Shown here: one piece after another, positions 1 to 9,564 of the stretch
Layout of the letters: each line of letters begins with the position of its first letter
Numbering within the stretch: the stretch's first letter is position 1
Source: Acidobacteriales bacterium 59-55
Lineage (GTDB): Bacteria; Acidobacteriota; Terriglobia; Terriglobales; Acidobacteriaceae
Length of the DNA stretch: 64,000 nt
Direction of reading: 5' to 3'
Assembly: GCA_001897435.1 (NCBI GenBank)
Contig: MKSV01000007.1
Location: forward strand, 310,001 to 374,000
The notes under the pieces: model-generated
Database searches by the model: none
The model's input: only the letters and a program-made list of their open reading frames with translations
Told to the model about the DNA's origin: nothing
Made by a program: the position numbers and the translations under genes

Positions 1-1605
1 CCTCCCAACGGAGTTCCGACTTTCCTCATTCCTGCCACGGGCAAGGACGACAGGACTCTGTCAACCAGCTTCGTTACTTTGTTGGCGAAGGATGGGATTA
101 AACTGGAGCAGACCGACAAATACGGTCAGGGACTGGTGCAGACACAAAAGAGCAACTTTGCACCGCGTGTCGGTTTCGCATATCAGGTCAATCCGAAGGT
201 GGTTGTACGCGGCGGTGTTGGTCTCTTCTACAACGCATTTGAAAATCAGGGATATGGCCCGAACATTGGGGAAAACTATCCCTTCGTCTTCAATTTCGGT
301 TATACGCCAGTGGCTCCTACCGGTAGCCCCAATGGCCTGTCAGATGTTTTGCCAATCAGCTATAACACCCCATGGGCTGGTTGCTCCACTGCGGGACCTG
401 GTAACACCGCAACTATGAGTGCGGGTCTCTCCTGCGTGGCATTTACGCCTTCGGCGGTAAACGCTTCAAACCTGGGACTACAGGGTCTTCAATTCGCCTA
501 TCAAACCCCGCTTACTTTGAGCACAAATATTACGGTCCAATACGCGCTGACGCATAGCCTGTCTCTCCAGGCGGCCTATGTAATGACTCAGGGCAGTAAC
601 CTTCAGCAGGGGCTCGGCGCAAACAACGTGACCGCTATCCTGCCCGCAGGCACGAATACAAAAGATCCGACGATCGCAGGGACAGTACCTTTCCCCGATT
701 TCTCAGGTGGAAGTTACCAGGCAACGGTCGGGCAGAGTAACTATAACGGGTTGCAGACGAAGATCGAACAACAGTACTCGAACGGTCTCTCCTTCCTGTT
801 CGCCTATACCTACTCCAAGACACTCTCGGACGCGGGCGACCTGCTGAATGGAGGAAGCGTAAGCGGGCTTCGCGCGGCTTCCGTGCCTGGTCTGGGGCCC
901 ATGTTCGATTGGGGCCTGGCTAACTTCGATATCCGGCAAGTACTGCACTTCAGCGGAGGATACGAACTTCCGATTGGCAAGAACAAGCGCTTCCTCGGGA
1001 CCTCCAGCAGGGCGGTCGATGCCGTTGTTGGAGGATGGTCTGCAAACTGGATTGCCACGCTTCAGGGCGGCCAACCTCTCAGCCTTAGCAACTGTCCCAC
1101 TGCGACAACTGCGGGAACCACATGCCGCGACGTCCGTGTCGCAGGTCAGGATCCGAAACTTGGCCGTTACATGGACTCGCAAAATAAGCCGAACTGGATT
1201 GGGAATGCCAAGGCTTTCAATCAACCGTGCCAGATCGGAACAGATCCTGATACTAAGAAGCTAATTGTTCTTCCTACTCCGGAAGGCTGCATCCCTTATG
1301 GAACAGGTAGTGCGGCCCTTGGATTCGCGGGACCGGTCACAACAGGACCCGGATTCCGCCGCCTGGACTTCTCGTTGTTCAAGGCAATTCAGCTCAATGA
1401 CCGGTTCTCCATGCAGTTCCGGACCGAGTTCTTCAATATCCTCAACCATCCGAACTTCAATGCTCCGAACTTCGGCGGCAATGGAGTAGTAGCGGTCTCC
1501 GGTTCCGGTAACTTCAACAGTAATAGTTTCGGTGAGATTGGGTCCACGCGCGATGCTCCCTACGACCCGCGGCAGATTCAGTTCGCACTCAAGCTGTATT
1601 ACTAA
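1..1605 (+). CDS. TonB-dependent receptor, Oar-like, C-terminal part (5' end outside window)
   Basis: The reading frame is open from base 1, so this is the 3' part (about 534 codons) of a larger gene. It shows the aromatic-rich beta-barrel repeats of the acidobacterial Oar-like outer-membrane receptors: FAPRVGFAYQVNPKVVVRGG near the start, YNGLQTKIEQQYSNGLSFLF and FDIRQVLHFSGGYELPIG in the middle, and RLDFSLFKAIQLNDRFSMQF plus FFNILNHPNFNAPNF near the end. The last residues (QIQFALKLYY) end in an aromatic residue, as expected for BAM-dependent barrel insertion. A TTG at 79 could be mistaken for a start, but coding continues upstream. The substrate cannot be read from the sequence; the family takes up large nutrients, often glycans or their breakdown products. 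A hairpin terminator follows at once. Confidence 0.9.
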   Translation, partial: PPNGVPTFLIPATGKDDRTLSTSFVTLLAKDGIKLEQTDKYGQGLVQTQKSNFAPRVGFAYQVNPKVVVRGGVGLFYNAFENQGYGPNIGENYPFVFNFGYTPVAPTGSPNGLSDVLPISYNTPWAGCSTAGPGNTATMSAGLSCVAFTPSAVNASNLGLQGLQFAYQTPLTLSTNITVQYALTHSLSLQAAYVMTQGSNLQQGLGANNVTAILPAGTNTKDPTIAGTVPFPDFSGGSYQATVGQSNYNGLQTKIEQQYSNGLSFLFAYTYSKTLSDAGDLLNGGSVSGLRAASVPGLGPMFDWGLANFDIRQVLHFSGGYELPIGKNKRFLGTSSRAVDAVVGGWSANWIATLQGGQPLSLSNCPTATTAGTTCRDVRVAGQDPKLGRYMDSQNKPNWIGNAKAFNQPCQIGTDPDTKKLIVLPTPEGCIPYGTGSAALGFAGPVTTGPGFRRLDFSLFKAIQLNDRFSMQFRTEFFNILNHPNFNAPNFGGNGVVAVSGSGNFNSNSFGEIGSTRDAPYDPRQIQFALKLYY

Positions 1606-1620
1606 GGCAGGATGAAGACG

Positions 1621-1670
1621 CCCCGGAAAGGCACACTCGCAAGGTGCCTCTCCGGGGCTTATCATTTTGT
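1621..1670 (+). terminator. Rho-independent-like terminator after the first receptor
   Basis: Arms 1621-1634 and 1644-1657 pair over 14 positions with a single mismatch around a 9-nt loop. A T-rich stretch (cttatcatttt) follows. It lies 16 bases after the receptor stop codon and before the next gene's ribosome site. Confidence 0.75.
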
Positions 1671-1708
1671 AGATCGCTTTCTTTACGCGGCGATCCCGGA
1701 GGCGAACT

Positions 1709-3124
1709 GTGAGCAGGAGGGCTTGGTGTCGGCGCGCGATGCTTTGTTCTTTATTGGCCTGGGCAGCATTTGCGGCGGCTGAAGGCAGTCCACAGCAAAA
1801 GCTGGATCGTCAATTTCAATCTGCAGTGGCGCAGTACAACGCAGGACAGTTCGCAGAGGCGGCAACTCAACTCGAAGGTCTATTGCCTCACGTCCCCAAC
1901 AACTTTGAAGTTCAGGAACTTCTCGGTATGGTCTACGCCTCAATGTCGCAAGATGCAAAGGCTGTCATCCATCTCGAAGCGGCGGTGCGATTGAAGCCAG
2001 ACTCCGCGGCTGCGAGGACCAATCTGGCGGCAAGCCTCTCGCGCTCAGGGAAGTCTGAATTGGCAGGGGAGCAGCTCCGAAAAGCGCTCGCGCTTAAGCC
2101 CCATGACTACACCGCCAATCACAATCTGGGAGAGTTCTATATTAAGTCCGGAAAAATTGCAGAGGGACGTCCTCTGCTCGAACGGGCACAGCAAATCGAT
2201 CCCTCATCATACGACAATGGCTATGATCTAGCGATGGCCGATCTCCTCACCGGGCAGCTTGCCGAGGGAAGGAAAATTGTCGAGGATCTGCTGAAGGAAA
2301 AGAACACAGCAGAACTTCATAACCTGCTAGGCCAGATTGAAGAGAAAGATGGAAAGTTTGTCGCGGCGGTAAACGAATTTGCGGCTGCCGCTCACGCGGA
2401 TCCCAGTGAGGAGAACCTGTTCGACTGGGGAAGCGAACTTCTTCTGCATCGCACCTACGAACCCGCGATCGAAGTCTTCCGTGCGGCTGCCCAGCGCTAC
2501 CCTACTTCGCCGCGGCTGTCGATTGGGCTGGGCATGGCGCTTTATGCACGTGGCCTGTATGAGGATGCGGTGAAAGCGCTGCTTACTGCTGCTGATTTAA
2601 ATCCCTCTGACCCTCGCTGCTACCTCTTTCTCTCCAAAGCGTACGATAGTTCTCCGAGCCAGGCAGATGAAGTGATCCAGAGGTTCAAGCGTTACGCCGG
2701 TCTTGAACCCAATAATGCTTTGGCGCAATATTATTACGCGATGAGCTTATGGAAGGGAAAGCGGTCTGAAGGTGCGGGCCCGGATCTGCTAGAGGTCGAG
2801 TCTCTGCTCAAAAAAGCGATAGCGATTAATAGCTCGATTCCCGAAGCTCACATGCAACTGGGCAACCTGTATGTTGGCAGGCATCAGTATGAGCAATCGA
2901 TTCCTGAATATCGTCGCGCACTTGAACTGAACCCAAATCTCCCAGAGGCTCACTACCGCCTGGGAACGGACTATGTTCATCTAGGCCAAAAGGACCGCGC
3001 GCAGACCGAGTTTGCCGTTTATCAGAAGCTCAGGGCACAACACATGGCCGAAGTTGATAAAGAGCGGGCCGAGGTTCAGCAGTTTGTCTACTCATCCAAG
3101 AACTCACCTTCTGCCAAGCCTTGA
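1709..3124 (+). CDS. Exported tetratricopeptide repeat protein
   Basis: A 471-residue protein with an N-terminal signal peptide (MLCSLLAWAAFAAAEG region) followed by tandem TPR units, for example AKAVIHLEAAVRLKPDSAAA, LRKALALKPHDYTANHNLGE and YRRALELNPNLPEAHYRLG. The helical repeats suggest a periplasmic scaffold for protein contacts. The GTG start at 1709 is chosen because GGAGG (1698-1702) lies six bases upstream; an ATG at 1739 would still leave a usable signal peptide. It sits between a TonB receptor and an exported phosphatase-fold protein in the same orientation, a combination often met in Acidobacteriota, so a role in a cell-envelope uptake or processing unit is inferred. No enzymatic motif is visible. 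Confidence 0.85.
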   Translation: MSRRAWCRRAMLCSLLAWAAFAAAEGSPQQKLDRQFQSAVAQYNAGQFAEAATQLEGLLPHVPNNFEVQELLGMVYASMSQDAKAVIHLEAAVRLKPDSAAARTNLAASLSRSGKSELAGEQLRKALALKPHDYTANHNLGEFYIKSGKIAEGRPLLERAQQIDPSSYDNGYDLAMADLLTGQLAEGRKIVEDLLKEKNTAELHNLLGQIEEKDGKFVAAVNEFAAAAHADPSEENLFDWGSELLLHRTYEPAIEVFRAAAQRYPTSPRLSIGLGMALYARGLYEDAVKALLTAADLNPSDPRCYLFLSKAYDSSPSQADEVIQRFKRYAGLEPNNALAQYYYAMSLWKGKRSEGAGPDLLEVESLLKKAIAINSSIPEAHMQLGNLYVGRHQYEQSIPEYRRALELNPNLPEAHYRLGTDYVHLGQKDRAQTEFAVYQKLRAQHMAEVDKERAEVQQFVYSSKNSPSAKP

Positions 3125-3197
3125 CTATGCAGGTCAGTTGATGCCGGTGAATACAGTAGACAACTCTCAAAAGAGGAGTAGCAGCAGGGAGATCTTG

Positions 3198-4397
3198 ATG
3201 AAGCAATCATTTCGCGATACATCTGCGGCGCGAGTTTCAGAGAGGGGGGCGCTCTCACCTGAGGAGATAGCGCGCCATCTTGGCCGCACCCGGCGAGACT
3301 TTCTGCGGGACGCGGCGGGAATGGCGCTGGGCGCCTCGCTTATGGGAGCAAGTCCTTTTGTCCACGCAGCGACTGCTGTAAAGAAGCGGAAAGTTATTGT
3401 CATTACTTTTGGCGGTGGCGCCAGGGATCAGGAGACCTTCGCGCCGGAAGGGCAGATCAATATTCCGCACATGCTCGATGAACTCATTCCACAGTCGAGC
3501 TTCTTTACGCAGGTCACAAACCATGGGATTCTTGGACACTATGTCGCGACAGCAAGTCTTGCAACGGGGGTCTATGAGACTTTCAATAATTTCTCCGCAG
3601 TCCCGCCGGAACACCCTACAGTATTTGAATATTTTCGCAAGGACCTCAAGCGTCCTGTTTCGGATGCATGGGTGGTTGCGCCAAGCAACGGATTTAACCG
3701 GATCGGCGAGAGCGATTGTCGCTCCTACGGCTCGGGACTCGGAGCGAGAGTAATTCTGCCAAAGCATCTGCTGAGCGCGGCAAGCTCCGGATCGAATACG
3801 GACTATGGACACCTCCTTCGCGACAACTACGAAACCCCGCTCTACGCTCCGCAAATCGGAGGCGGAGAGTTTGAATTGCAGCAGTTGGAGAAGATCCTGA
3901 AGCTTTCAGTCAACGACTTCATGTCGCATGCGCGGAGATTGTCAAGCCCAGACGAACTCTCGGTGTTTATTGCCCGACAGCTGATGCGACAGGAATCGCC
4001 CAGTCTTCTATGGATCACGATGCACGACATCGATATTGCACACTCCGGAGCCTACTCACTCTATGTCGATGCGATCCGCCGTACGGATCGGCTCTGCGCG
4101 GAACTCTGGAAAGCCGTTCAGGAGGAGCCGGAATATGCCGGCAATACAACGATCCTCATCCTGCCAGATTTTGGACGGGATGCAGATCAGGACTCGGGTG
4201 GGAATGGATTTCAGCACCACCGTACTGGGGATCCAGCCTCCCGTACCACCTGGATGATGGTGCTCGGGGCCGGTGTTCGCCCTGGAGTTATCTACGACAG
4301 CCCGGTGCAGTCTATCGATCTGGTCCCAAGCATAGGAGCGATCATGGGATTCTCGGCTGCGCAAGCGCAAGGCAAACCGATTAAGGAACTGCTTTAA
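3198..4397 (+). CDS. Tat-exported alkaline-phosphatase/sulfatase-fold protein
   Basis: The 399-residue protein begins with a twin-arginine signal (TRRDFLRDAAGMALGASLMG). The core resembles the alkaline phosphatase/sulfatase superfamily: a beta strand KVIVITFGGGARD, then HGILGHYVATASLATG, and a late block with D and H residues (ILILPDFGRDAD ... GFQHHRTGDPASRTTW) in the place of the metal-binding residues. The normal sulfatase C/S-x-P-x-R active-site motif is not visible, so the exact reaction is unknown. The open frame extends back to 3012 inside the preceding gene. The ATG at 3198 is chosen because GGGAG lies about nine bases upstream and it places the Tat motif normally. It follows the TPR gene and precedes an unknown gene by five bases, probably as one operon. 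Confidence 0.75.
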   Translation: MKQSFRDTSAARVSERGALSPEEIARHLGRTRRDFLRDAAGMALGASLMGASPFVHAATAVKKRKVIVITFGGGARDQETFAPEGQINIPHMLDELIPQSSFFTQVTNHGILGHYVATASLATGVYETFNNFSAVPPEHPTVFEYFRKDLKRPVSDAWVVAPSNGFNRIGESDCRSYGSGLGARVILPKHLLSAASSGSNTDYGHLLRDNYETPLYAPQIGGGEFELQQLEKILKLSVNDFMSHARRLSSPDELSVFIARQLMRQESPSLLWITMHDIDIAHSGAYSLYVDAIRRTDRLCAELWKAVQEEPEYAGNTTILILPDFGRDADQDSGGNGFQHHRTGDPASRTTWMMVLGAGVRPGVIYDSPVQSIDLVPSIGAIMGFSAAQAQGKPIKELL

Positions 4398-4402
4398 TTT
4401 TT

Positions 4403-5611
4403 ATGCTGCCACACGACCTCAAAGCCGATCAGTTCGCCGGATACCCTCCTCAGGCAAGGAAGCTGGCTGTAGCCAATCTGGCAGTGCTTCAGCAGCTTCC
4501 TTTGAGCCTTCTTCCTGGTCTGCTGCGGGAACTGATAGAGTATGACTTCAAGTTCCCGGCAGAACGCGCGGAGATTGACAAGGAGCTCGCCAGCCTTGGC
4601 TCACTGTCCTCCGCTCAGATTAACGAATGGGTTCATCCGTTCTCTGCGGTGTCCCTCTCTTCCAAACTGGAGCGGCTCGACTGGGTCAACCACCCTGCCC
4701 AGTTTGTCGAACAGGAATCGGCATATCTCTGGAGCACTCACCAACTCGATGCCTTTCGCAAGGCCGCGATCGACTATGGCGATCGAGTTCAGGCCGCCGC
4801 TTCTGCCGAGCCGCTTCCAGTGCGCAGACTCGGGATTGCAGTGATTGGACAGGGAGTCGCCTCCAATGACACACCCCTATTTCGTAACTTGCGCGCGCAC
4901 GGAACCTACTTTGGGCAGGTCAAGCCGGAGGGCGGTCTCGAACTGCTCCTCGCCGCGGTTGAAGCGCGGGCGAAGTCATATCCCGTCTCGTATGGTCATT
5001 GGTATGTTGATGGAGGTCAGGCAGCGCGGCAAACTCCGTCACTCACGAACGTGTGCTATCAGGCTCTGGAACCCGTACGTGCCAACCTGCTCAAATACAT
5101 GCAGTCCGAAATTGCACGCCCAGGCATGGGGCCCGAAGAGCTACGCTCAAGTCTGGCGCGGCTACTGCCCTCCGATCTCGGCATGGACAAGGCAGGGGAT
5201 GCGACTCTGGATCGCTTTCAGGTGAAGCTGTTCACCGAAGGTTCGGGCACACAAATCTTCAGTACGACGTTTGCTCAGTGGGCAACTCGCGAGGCGCTGC
5301 GCCGTGCCCAGCCGCTTACTCTGTTGGTGCGCTTCGCACCTCGACAAAGGCAGAGGCCGATGAACGAATTGCTCTCTAATGATAATGCGAGTCCAGAACC
5401 TGACCTTGTGGGTTCTCTGGTCGATGCGGACATGGCAGCCTATTATCATTGGATCAACCAGCAGCGGTTGGCGGGAGCAGCGCAGTCATCCTTCCTGGTA
5501 TGGTTCGAAGGTCACAATCAGGCACTCGTGATCGCTCCATCCCTGCCCCGAGGGGTACAGTCAGAGACGGCCATGGACCTCAAAGGACTGCTTTCGCTGG
5601 CCGCGAGTTGA
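4403..5611 (+). CDS. Conserved-looking protein of unknown function
   Basis: A 402-residue protein that I do not recognise. It has no signal peptide and no clear membrane segment. Visible elements are a leucine-rich helical N-terminus (LAVLQQLPLSLLPGLLRELI), a central block with RRLGIAVIGQGVASNDTPLF and HGTYFGQVKPEGGLELLLAA, and YPVSYGHWYVDGG near residue 200. Codon use matches its neighbours. It starts five bases after the phosphatase-fold gene without a clear Shine-Dalgarno, so it is probably translationally coupled and serves the same process. No function is proposed. Confidence 0.7.
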   Translation: MLPHDLKADQFAGYPPQARKLAVANLAVLQQLPLSLLPGLLRELIEYDFKFPAERAEIDKELASLGSLSSAQINEWVHPFSAVSLSSKLERLDWVNHPAQFVEQESAYLWSTHQLDAFRKAAIDYGDRVQAAASAEPLPVRRLGIAVIGQGVASNDTPLFRNLRAHGTYFGQVKPEGGLELLLAAVEARAKSYPVSYGHWYVDGGQAARQTPSLTNVCYQALEPVRANLLKYMQSEIARPGMGPEELRSSLARLLPSDLGMDKAGDATLDRFQVKLFTEGSGTQIFSTTFAQWATREALRRAQPLTLLVRFAPRQRQRPMNELLSNDNASPEPDLVGSLVDADMAAYYHWINQQRLAGAAQSSFLVWFEGHNQALVIAPSLPRGVQSETAMDLKGLLSLAAS

Positions 5612-5968
5612 AAAGGAAACTCGTTTGGCAAACGCCGATTTAGGTTGTGAAGCTTAAGCCGAAATTGATCTCTGCTCTTTTGAGCGGTAGCAAATAAGAG
5701 TGTATGTAATAGTGGTGTGATTCAGCCAATTTCATCTAGCGAAATAAGAGCCAGGCTGTAGGCTTCACTGTCGTGTGTTTTCTGAACCGGTGGTCGTTTC
5801 AGGCGAGGCTCCTGTTTGTCGGCACCATCCTCTCCATATCTCGAATGGGGAAGCAGATATTTCACCCGCAGCAATGTCATGCTGCCAGCTTGCAAACGAT
5901 TACAAGTGGTGGATTTGAAATAGTTTCCTGTTCTTTTAAATGAGACGATTGATCGATAAGAATTTACC

Positions 5969-5998
5969 TTGACATAGCGCATATTGCGTCAGTAATAT
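5969..5998 (+). promoter_or_regulatory. Sigma-70-type promoter of the second TonB receptor
   Basis: A perfect -35 TTGACA (5969-5974) and a -10 TAATAT (5993-5998) are separated by 18 bases. The spacer is occupied by a partial copy of the putative IclR operator, so repressor binding would block the polymerase. Confidence 0.65.
5974..5990 (+). promoter_or_regulatory. Putative IclR operator, weak copy, between -35 and -10
   Basis: ATAGCGCATATTGCGTC matches the best copy at 20867-20883 at about 9 of 17 positions, mainly in the first half (AT.GCG.AT). Taken alone it would be weak; its position inside the promoter spacer supports it. Confidence 0.4.
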
Positions 5999-6122
5999 TC
6001 TCGCGAAATGAGACGTCTCATCAAGCTCAGATCCTTCGCGCTTCCTCTCTGGCGAGGCACAATTCATGGGATCACAACCACAGGTTCTTCTTGGAACTTG
6101 AGCGACTTTGGAGGCTTCATCG

Positions 6123-9100
6123 ATGAATATCTCACCTACTTGGGATAGAAGCGTGCGGAACGCGTCTAAGCCCGGCTGGAACCGTATAGCAAAGACGATG
6201 GGCGATGCGGCGTTCCATACTGCACGCCGCATCTCGCTCGCGCTCCTGATGGGGGCAATGCCTCTCGTCGCGATCAACCTGATGACTCTCTCTGCGCACG
6301 GCCAGGCAAACTCCAACTCAGCCGCCGTGGGCAAGGTGACGGACGCGACAGGTGCTGTCATCTCCGGTGCGTCAGTGCATGTGATCAACAACGCAACCGG
6401 TGCCGAGCGTATCGCGACGACCAACGACAACGGCGATTGGTCTATCCCAAACCTGCCGCCTGCAAGCTACCGCGTGCGAATCGAGAAGCAAGGGTTTAAG
6501 ACTAGCCAAATTCCTGCGCTCGACGTGGAAATCGGCAAGACAGCCAATGGCTCCATGGTGCTGGGCGTTGGCGAAACGAGTGAAACGGTGGAAGTGAGCA
6601 CCTTGCCGCCGCAGTTACAGACTCAGGAAGCGACGGTTGGCCAGGTTATCAACCAGAAGCAGATCAGCGACCTGCCATTGAATGGCCGTAACGTGCTCCA
6701 ACTTGCGACACTTGCCCCGGGCGTCTCTCCGGCGCAGACAGGACAGACGGGAAGCCCCGGACGTTTCGGTACCCGTAGCCTGTTCATCACCGTCGATGGC
6801 GGTCGCGGAAGCTCCACCAACTATGTGCTGGATGGAACCTATATTCGTTCCGTTCGCTTCAACAACATGTCGTTACAGCCGGATGTCGATGCCTTGCAGG
6901 AGTTCAACCTGCTGCGCAACTCTTTTTCAGTTGAATACGGCCAGGGGCAGTCGGTTGTTTCCATGGTCACGAAGTCTGGATCCAACTCGGTCCACGGCTC
7001 CGCATATGAGTTTGCACGCAATAGCGCGCTCGACGCTCGTAATTACTTTGCAACCACAGGAGCCAAGCCGGAATTTCGACGTCATCAGTATGGCGGCACT
7101 GTTGGCTTCCCGATCAAGAAAGACAAGCTGTTCCTCTTCGGAGGTTACGAAGGCCTTCGCACGAGCCGCCAGACTCCGATCTATGCCTACTACCCGACGC
7201 AGGCGCAGCTTGGAACGCCGGCTCCGGACAACCTGGTGGCGCAGGTGATCAATCCGACCATTCCGGTTGTGACATCGACTGTCGGTATTTATCCTGGCGG
7301 AAATAATTATGTCGCGAACCAGACGACCACGGATAACTATGACGAGTACACGATTCGCGCGGATCAGACGCTGTCCTCACGCAACTCGCTCTTTGAGCGG
7401 TATGTCGATTTCAACTCTAACCAGTTTCTGCCGACAGTTCAGGGCGGTATCAATAACACGCTGATTGGCCGTAACGGCGTTATCGGGCATACGTTTCTCC
7501 TCACGTCGAACATCGTGAACGAGATGCGACTGGGTTATAACGAGTACTTCAACTTCGAGAATGGCGTTGGCTATAAGCCGGGCACGAACTACGCCTCAAT
7601 GGAAGGGCTGAAGTTTGTCACCGGACTCACCGACCCAACGCAGTTCGGTCGCGCGAGTGTCGCCATCACCGGTTTCACCACGATATCCGATCCCGTCACC
7701 AACCAGGGCGGCAACGAAAATATCATCAGCTTTGGCGATTCGCTCAGCTTCGTCAAAGGCAAACATACGCTGAAGGTAGGATTCCAGTTCCAGAATCGTC
7801 GTGTGATCCTGCTCGCTGACAACAATGCTACGGGTTCGTTTACCTTTGGCCCATGCTCCTCTAATCCCACCGGGGCGTGCGATCCTGCCAATAAGATCAA
7901 CCCCGCAACGAGCAAACTCTATACCGCGCTCGAAAACTACCAACGCGGCTATTGCACCTCGGGCTGCAACGGCAACTTCGGTACAACGCGCGGCCACTAT
8001 CGCGACAACACCTACGCTGCATTCATCAGCGACATATGGCAGATGGGACACGGCCTGACGATCAATGCCGGCCTGCGCTGGGAGTACACCGCTCCCTTCG
8101 TAGAGCAGAACGGTCTGGAAGGCACCCTGGATCCTACGACCGGAAAGATCAAATACAGCAAGGTTCCTTCTTTCATTCCATCAGCGTTTCTGCCCTACGT
8201 CGTCACGGACTCCACGTATAGCCCGGGCATCGTCAAGCCGCACAAAAAGGGATTTGGTCCACGCGTCGGCATCTCGTATGAGGGCCGTCCTGGAACAGTC
8301 TTTCGCGTAGGCGGCGGCGTCTACTTCGAGAACATTAATACCAATGAGTTGCAGTTCACTCGATATGCCGCACCGCTGTACTATCAGCAGTCGCTCAGCA
8401 ACAAGTTCGTGAAAGACCTGTTCCCGGATCCGACGCTTGGATCGGCGGGCCTGCCTGCTCCATTCTCGGTACGGCCTAACAATGCCGCGCCTTACACCAT
8501 GGAGTGGACCGCCAGTGTTCAGCAGGATCTTGGCCACGGACTCATCCTCGAACTGGCATACACGGCCAGTGCGACCCGTAAGCTCTGGAAACGGTACGAC
8601 CAGAATATGGATCTTCTCCATCCCGGGTTGGACTCGAACGGCGGCAGCAACACGGACAATGTGGGGGTTCGGCCCTTCCCCGCATTTCAGCATGGCATCC
8701 TCACCACAGCAACCGCGGCCACGGCAAACTTCAACGGCGGCTCGGCCAAAGTAGAGAAGCGCTCCAAGCACAATGGGCTCTTCTTTCTGGCGAGCTATCA
8801 ATGGTCGAAGAACCTGGACAACAACTCAGGTGAGGTGGAAGCGAACGACACGGCCTACTCGACTGACTTTGCTTTTGATCACTCCTATGCTCGCTTCGAT
8901 GTTCGTCATCGCGCTGTCATCAGCGGCGGCTACGAACTTCCGTTCGGCAAGGGACACAGCATGCTGCAGAATGGCATCGGCAATGTGGTCGCCGGTGGAT
9001 GGTCGCTTCAGCCTGCCGTTCAACTCCGTACGGGATATCCGTTCTCTCCCTCTCGCTCGGGTGTCTCCTTTGGCACCTATACTCCTGGCCGTGTGAATCT

Positions 9101-9446
9101 GGCGCCTGGACGTACTCTAAAGAGCGCGTTCAAGGACAATCCTTCCATCAATAGCTGGTTTGATCCGACAGCTTTTGTGGACCCGGGCGGGTCCGTACAG
9201 GGTAATGTAACCCGCAACACGCTTCGTGGACCGGGTACGGCCCAGGTGGACCTCTCGGCGATCAAGACCTTCCACATCTACGATCGGCTCAATGCGCAGT
9301 TCCGGGCGGAGGCCTATAACATCATCAACCACGGTATTTTCTCGCAGCCGGCAGCGAACATCTCATCCACCAGCAGCGTGGGAAAGATATCCTCTACCTC
9401 AGCTGACAACCGCAGCATCCAACTCGCAGTGAAGGTGCTGTTCTAG
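6123..9446 (+). CDS. TonB-dependent receptor, Oar-like, with carboxypeptidase-regulatory-like domain
   Basis: A full-length receptor of 1107 residues. After an N-terminal export signal (ISLALLMGAMPLVAINLMTL region) comes a carboxypeptidase regulatory-like beta-sandwich (AVGKVTDATGAVISGASVHV, GDWSIPNLPPASYRVRIEKQ). The plug domain follows with the hallmark ISDLPLNGRNVLQLATLAPG, then a long 22-strand-type barrel ending in NRSIQLAVKVLF with a terminal aromatic. It should import a TonB-energised substrate across the outer membrane. The ATG at 6123 is preferred over the upstream TTG at 6108 because GGAGG (6110-6114) lies eight bases before it. A strong promoter carrying a putative IclR operator lies upstream, and the next gene is a GH92 mannosidase, so a mannose-containing glycan is a reasonable but unproven substrate. 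Confidence 0.92.
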   Translation: MNISPTWDRSVRNASKPGWNRIAKTMGDAAFHTARRISLALLMGAMPLVAINLMTLSAHGQANSNSAAVGKVTDATGAVISGASVHVINNATGAERIATTNDNGDWSIPNLPPASYRVRIEKQGFKTSQIPALDVEIGKTANGSMVLGVGETSETVEVSTLPPQLQTQEATVGQVINQKQISDLPLNGRNVLQLATLAPGVSPAQTGQTGSPGRFGTRSLFITVDGGRGSSTNYVLDGTYIRSVRFNNMSLQPDVDALQEFNLLRNSFSVEYGQGQSVVSMVTKSGSNSVHGSAYEFARNSALDARNYFATTGAKPEFRRHQYGGTVGFPIKKDKLFLFGGYEGLRTSRQTPIYAYYPTQAQLGTPAPDNLVAQVINPTIPVVTSTVGIYPGGNNYVANQTTTDNYDEYTIRADQTLSSRNSLFERYVDFNSNQFLPTVQGGINNTLIGRNGVIGHTFLLTSNIVNEMRLGYNEYFNFENGVGYKPGTNYASMEGLKFVTGLTDPTQFGRASVAITGFTTISDPVTNQGGNENIISFGDSLSFVKGKHTLKVGFQFQNRRVILLADNNATGSFTFGPCSSNPTGACDPANKINPATSKLYTALENYQRGYCTSGCNGNFGTTRGHYRDNTYAAFISDIWQMGHGLTINAGLRWEYTAPFVEQNGLEGTLDPTTGKIKYSKVPSFIPSAFLPYVVTDSTYSPGIVKPHKKGFGPRVGISYEGRPGTVFRVGGGVYFENINTNELQFTRYAAPLYYQQSLSNKFVKDLFPDPTLGSAGLPAPFSVRPNNAAPYTMEWTASVQQDLGHGLILELAYTASATRKLWKRYDQNMDLLHPGLDSNGGSNTDNVGVRPFPAFQHGILTTATAATANFNGGSAKVEKRSKHNGLFFLASYQWSKNLDNNSGEVEANDTAYSTDFAFDHSYARFDVRHRAVISGGYELPFGKGHSMLQNGIGNVVAGGWSLQPAVQLRTGYPFSPSRSGVSFGTYTPGRVNLAPGRTLKSAFKDNPSINSWFDPTAFVDPGGSVQGNVTRNTLRGPGTAQVDLSAIKTFHIYDRLNAQFRAEAYNIINHGIFSQPAANISSTSSVGKISSTSADNRSIQLAVKVLF

Positions 9447-9515
9447 CAGAAGGGCAGGCGCGTCACAATGCCCGCTCGCCTTGGAAACTGAAAACTCAAG
9501 AAGCTAATTTCGATA

Positions 9516-9551
9516 TGGGGTTGACCTTGCGTCAACCCCATTCGAGTCTTT
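9516..9551 (+). terminator. Hairpin terminator between receptor and mannosidase genes
   Basis: A perfect 10-bp stem (9516-9525 with 9531-9540) with a 5-nt loop is followed by ttcgagtcttt. The mannosidase begins 14 bases later, so this may attenuate rather than fully stop transcription into it. Confidence 0.55.
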
Positions 9552-9564
9552 ACGATGACTCATC

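Larger units (their letters stand above)
5612..6122 (+). other. Intergenic region with promoter, operator and leader of the second receptor gene
   Basis: No convincing gene lies in these 511 bases; the minus-strand frame at 5722-5982 lacks recognisable protein features. The right half holds the promoter and operator listed separately, and a leader of about 120 bases before the receptor start. Nothing is recognised between 5612 and 5960. Confidence 0.6.
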
